A stretch of 64,000 nt of DNA from Gillisia sp. Hel_I_86. Lineage in GTDB: Bacteria; Bacteroidota; Bacteroidia; Flavobacteriales; Flavobacteriaceae. How positions within the stretch are numbered: the stretch's first letter is position 1; each line of letters opens with the position of its first letter. The position numbers were made by a program, and so were the translations under genes. Shown piece by piece: positions 61,620 to 64,000 of the stretch. The notes beneath the pieces are model-generated. The model worked only from the letters and a program-made list of their open reading frames with translations. It did not search any database and had not been told where the DNA came from. The DNA lies in the NCBI RefSeq assembly GCF_007827275.1, contig NZ_VISE01000001.1, forward strand, positions 2,046,001-2,110,000, in the 5' to 3' direction.

Positions 61620-62780
61620 TTAGTTCTCGCTAATTACTTTTAAGGTGTTTTTAACCTCTTCGGCAATAGTCCTTGCGGTTCTAAGATCTTTGTTTACAAT
61701 GGTAACATGACCCATTTTTCTAAATGGCCGGGTTTCTTTTTTCCCGTAAATATGCGGAGTTACTCCCGGCATTTTCAGGATTTGCTCCATATTCTTGTAA
61801 ATAGGAGCGCCTGTATGATTTTTTTCCCCGGATAAATTTACCATTATTCCTGCAACTTTACTTTCTGTGTTACCTAAGGGTAGGTCTAAAATGGCCCTTA
61901 AATGTTGCTCAAATTGATTGGTATAACTAGCTTCAATACTGTAATGCCCGCTATTGTGAGGTCTCGGTGCTACTTCATTTACAACCAATTCATCTTCTTG
62001 AGTTAAAAACATTTCAACAGCTAACAATCCAACATGTTTGAAAGCAGCGGAAATTTTTTCTGCCAACTCTCGAGCTTTTTTGGAAATAGATGCTTCAATC
62101 CTTGCAGGACATATTACGTATTCCACCTGATTGGCAACAGGGTGAAACTCCATTTCCACTACAGGATAGGAGATTGCTTCGCCTGAAGGATTTCGTGCTA
62201 CAATAACTGCTAATTCATTTTTGAAAGGAACCAATTTTTCAGCTAAACATTTTCTATCTGGAACCTGAGTGAGATCTTCTTTGGATTTCACGATCATTAC
62301 ACCTCTTCCATCATAACCACCAGTCGCACTTTTCCAGACAAAGGGTAATGAGATTTGGTTTTCGGAAAATGCTTTTAGTAATTCCGCTCTCGAATTAAAA
62401 GCTGAAAAAACTGCGGTTGGAAGGCCATTATCTAAGTAGAATTGTTTTTGAACTACCTTATCGCTAATTTTTTCTAACGTATCAGAAGAAGGATACACTT
62501 TAATACCTTCTTTTTCAAGTTGCTTTAAAGCTTCAACATTAACAGATTCTATCTCGAAAGTTAATAGATCTACTTTTCTCCCAAAATCGAGAACAGTTTC
62601 ATAATTCATTAGATCTCCCTGGATAAAAGTATTAGCTGAAATTTTGCAGGGAGCTTCTTCACTTGGATCCATAACTATAGTATTGATATCCAGTTTTCTT
62701 GTTTCATACAGAAGCATTTTCCCCAGTTGTCCACCGCCTAAAATACCCAATTTAAAATCTGAAGAAAAATAATTGATCAT
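61620..62780 (-). CDS. purK: 5-(carboxyamino)imidazole ribonucleotide synthase
   Basis: 386 residues from ATG 62778-62780 (MINYFSSDFKLGILGGGQLGKMLL); the longer ORF to 62843 adds an unlikely leader. ATP-grasp motifs: KSATGGYDGRGVMIV, ELAVIVARNPSGE, EVAPRPHNSGHYSIEA. Makes N5-CAIR for PurE. Confidence 0.95.
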   Translation of the reverse strand: MINYFSSDFKLGILGGGQLGKMLLYETRKLDINTIVMDPSEEAPCKISANTFIQGDLMNYETVLDFGRKVDLLTFEIESVNVEALKQLEKEGIKVYPSSDTLEKISDKVVQKQFYLDNGLPTAVFSAFNSRAELLKAFSENQISLPFVWKSATGGYDGRGVMIVKSKEDLTQVPDRKCLAEKLVPFKNELAVIVARNPSGEAISYPVVEMEFHPVANQVEYVICPARIEASISKKARELAEKISAAFKHVGLLAVEMFLTQEDELVVNEVAPRPHNSGHYSIEASYTNQFEQHLRAILDLPLGNTESKVAGIMVNLSGEKNHTGAPIYKNMEQILKMPGVTPHIYGKKETRPFRKMGHVTIVNKDLRTARTIAEEVKNTLKVISEN

Positions 62781-62885
62781 AGCGATTACGATGTTTACGC
62801 AAAAATAATTTTTTAAGCTGGAATACTCGAAAGATTGTAACACAAATGCATTTATTTATTAAGGTGTTAGGATGATAAGAATCCC

Positions 62886-62893
62886 TATCTTTG
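62886..62893 (+). promoter_or_regulatory. -7-like element of the hpt-adk gene
   Basis: TATCTTTG matches the Bacteroidota TAnnTTTG -7 consensus, 20 bp upstream of the GTG start. A matching -33 box is not clear. Confidence 0.45.
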
Positions 62894-62912
62894 CTGTTTT
62901 AATTTTATACTA

Positions 62913-64000
62913 GTGATTCAGTTACACGATCTTAAGTTCGAACCCTTTATTTCCGAAGAAAAAATAGTACTAGCTATAGATGCTATGGCTGCGCAAATCA
63001 ACCAAGACTTTAAGGGGAAAACCCCGGTGTTTTTGGCGGTGTTAAATGGTGCTTTTATGGTTGCTTCAGAAATTATTAAGGGTTTTGAAGGGGATTGTGA
63101 AGTTGCATTCGTGAAGCTAGCGTCTTATAAGGGTACAGAAACTACCGGAAATGTAGAAACCTTGGTTGGTTTAAATCTCTCTTTAGAAAACAGGCACGTG
63201 CTCATAATTGAAGATATTGTGGATACAGGGATCACTTTGGCTACCATTTATAAAATGATGGAAAAAGAAAACGTTGCGGATGTTCGCATTGCAACCTTAT
63301 TCTTTAAGCCGGAAGCATATCAAAAAAAATTCAGTATAGATTATATAGGAATGGAAATCCCCAATGATTTTATTGTGGGATATGGATTAGATTATGATGG
63401 CCTTGGCCGAAATCTAACGCAAGTTTATAAACTTAAAAAAGAAAACATGACAAATTTGGTGTTATTTGGCCCTCCTGGGGCAGGAAAAGGAACCCAAGCA
63501 AACTTTTTGAAGGAAAAATATAAATTGATTCATATCTCTACCGGGGATGTGTTTAGATATAATATAAAAAATGAAACGGAGCTAGGACTGCATGCGAAAT
63601 CCTTTATGGACAAGGGACAACTAGTTCCGGATGATGTTACAATTAAAATGTTAGAAGCAGAAGTGGATAAAAACCCGGACTCTAACGGCTTTATTTTCGA
63701 TGGCTTTCCAAGAACCGTAGCGCAGGCAGAAGCCCTTGCAGGCTTGATGAAAGAGAAAAACACACAAATCTCAGCGATGATTGCTTTAGAGGTAGATGAT
63801 GAGGTGCTGGTGCAGCGTCTTTTGGAAAGAGGTAAAACTTCTGGGAGAAAGGATGATGCAGATGAAGCTATTATAAGAAATAGGATTCATATCTACTACG
63901 AAGAAACTGCGATATTAAAGCAGTTTTATCTAAAAGAAAACAAATATTTTGGAGTAGATGGAGTAGGATCTATTTCTGAAATTACAGAAAGAATTAGTAA
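62913..64000 (+). CDS. Hypoxanthine phosphoribosyltransferase-adenylate kinase fusion, cut by the window end
   Basis: One uninterrupted frame from GTG 62913 to the last base. Residues 1-178 are Hpt: VLIIEDIVDTGITLATI (PRPP loop) and FIVGYGLDYDG. At 63447 an in-frame ATG starts MTNLVLFGPPGAGKGTQA, the adenylate kinase P-loop; STGDVFR and FDGFPRTVAQAEAL follow (AMP binding), and a short LID region, RGKTSGRKDDADEAI, without zinc cysteines. No stop separates the two, so either a bifunctional salvage/nucleotide kinase protein or a second start at 63447. The C-terminal ~10-20 residues lie outside. Confidence 0.85.
   Translation, partial: MIQLHDLKFEPFISEEKIVLAIDAMAAQINQDFKGKTPVFLAVLNGAFMVASEIIKGFEGDCEVAFVKLASYKGTETTGNVETLVGLNLSLENRHVLIIEDIVDTGITLATIYKMMEKENVADVRIATLFFKPEAYQKKFSIDYIGMEIPNDFIVGYGLDYDGLGRNLTQVYKLKKENMTNLVLFGPPGAGKGTQANFLKEKYKLIHISTGDVFRYNIKNETELGLHAKSFMDKGQLVPDDVTIKMLEAEVDKNPDSNGFIFDGFPRTVAQAEALAGLMKEKNTQISAMIALEVDDEVLVQRLLERGKTSGRKDDADEAIIRNRIHIYYEETAILKQFYLKENKYFGVDGVGSISEITERIS

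Noticed and set aside
62781-62843. Upstream extension of purK
   Set aside because: MLQSFEYSSLKN... does not fit the PurK start; MINYFSSDFKLGILGGGQLG does.

Overview
The window is a low-GC chromosome segment of a marine-type Flavobacteriaceae (Bacteroidota). Evidence: gldJ and porV (gliding and type IX secretion), the family's usual pdhA/pdhC, murF, gcvP and purEK neighbours, ECF sigma factors, Bacteroidota-style TAnnTTTG promoter elements, and IS1595 and conjugative-transposon debris typical of the phylum. I cannot fix the genus; the Gramella/Gillisia/Salegentibacter group is only a guess. No plasmid origin, CRISPR array or rRNA was seen.

The left half (1-29.1 kb) is accessory and scarred. 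It opens with a cut-off gene and a cysteine-rich metal operon (a thioredoxin-fold protein, a CsoR-HMA fusion, an HMA lipoprotein, and a CcdA-like membrane protein). From 2.8 to 14.3 kb a family of ~60-160 bp repeats occurs four times. Each copy lies just 3' of the stop codon of an unrelated minus-strand gene, which resembles gene-cassette recombination sites. An 875-bp IS1595-type element with an exact 8-bp target duplication has replaced the last four codons of one of these genes. Next come a methyltransferase/NmrA group, a LytTR-PPOX-GAF-kinase signalling operon, decayed mobile-element ATPase copies around an ECF sigma/FecR remnant and a lone receiver protein, a run of small VOC/SRPBCC/DinB/DHFR-like genes beside a divergent GlxA-type AraC regulator, an arsenic operon whose efflux pump is truncated, and fragments of a conjugative element (pilin-like, VirB3-like, relaxase, integrase) ending at two identical tRNA-Val genes.

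The right half (29.1-64 kb) is ordinary core genome: folC, a TonB/ExbD/ExbB system, glutamate/leucine-type dehydrogenase, anmK, acyl-CoA dehydrogenase, murF, gldJ, porV, cdd, pdhA, pdhC, an M28 peptidase, an SDR, a SprT-like protein, mannose-1-P guanylyltransferase, an MlaFE-type ABC pair, a PafA-like phosphatase, glycosyltransferase, methyltransferase, KAS III, gcvP, a UbiA-like protein, an ECF sigma factor with a small zinc-finger protein, an M3 peptidase, purE, purK, and a cut-off in-frame Hpt-Adk fusion.

A 41-bp piece of the tRNA-Val 3' end and its terminator recurs inverted at 36.5 kb. With its neighbouring arm-like repeats it looks like the other end of an integrated element. The simplest reading is that the 29.1-36.5 kb block was inverted after an element integrated at tRNA-Val. 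Many accessory genes carry visible lesions (stop codons, frameshifts, deletion junctions), so the left half appears to be an ageing integration hotspot.
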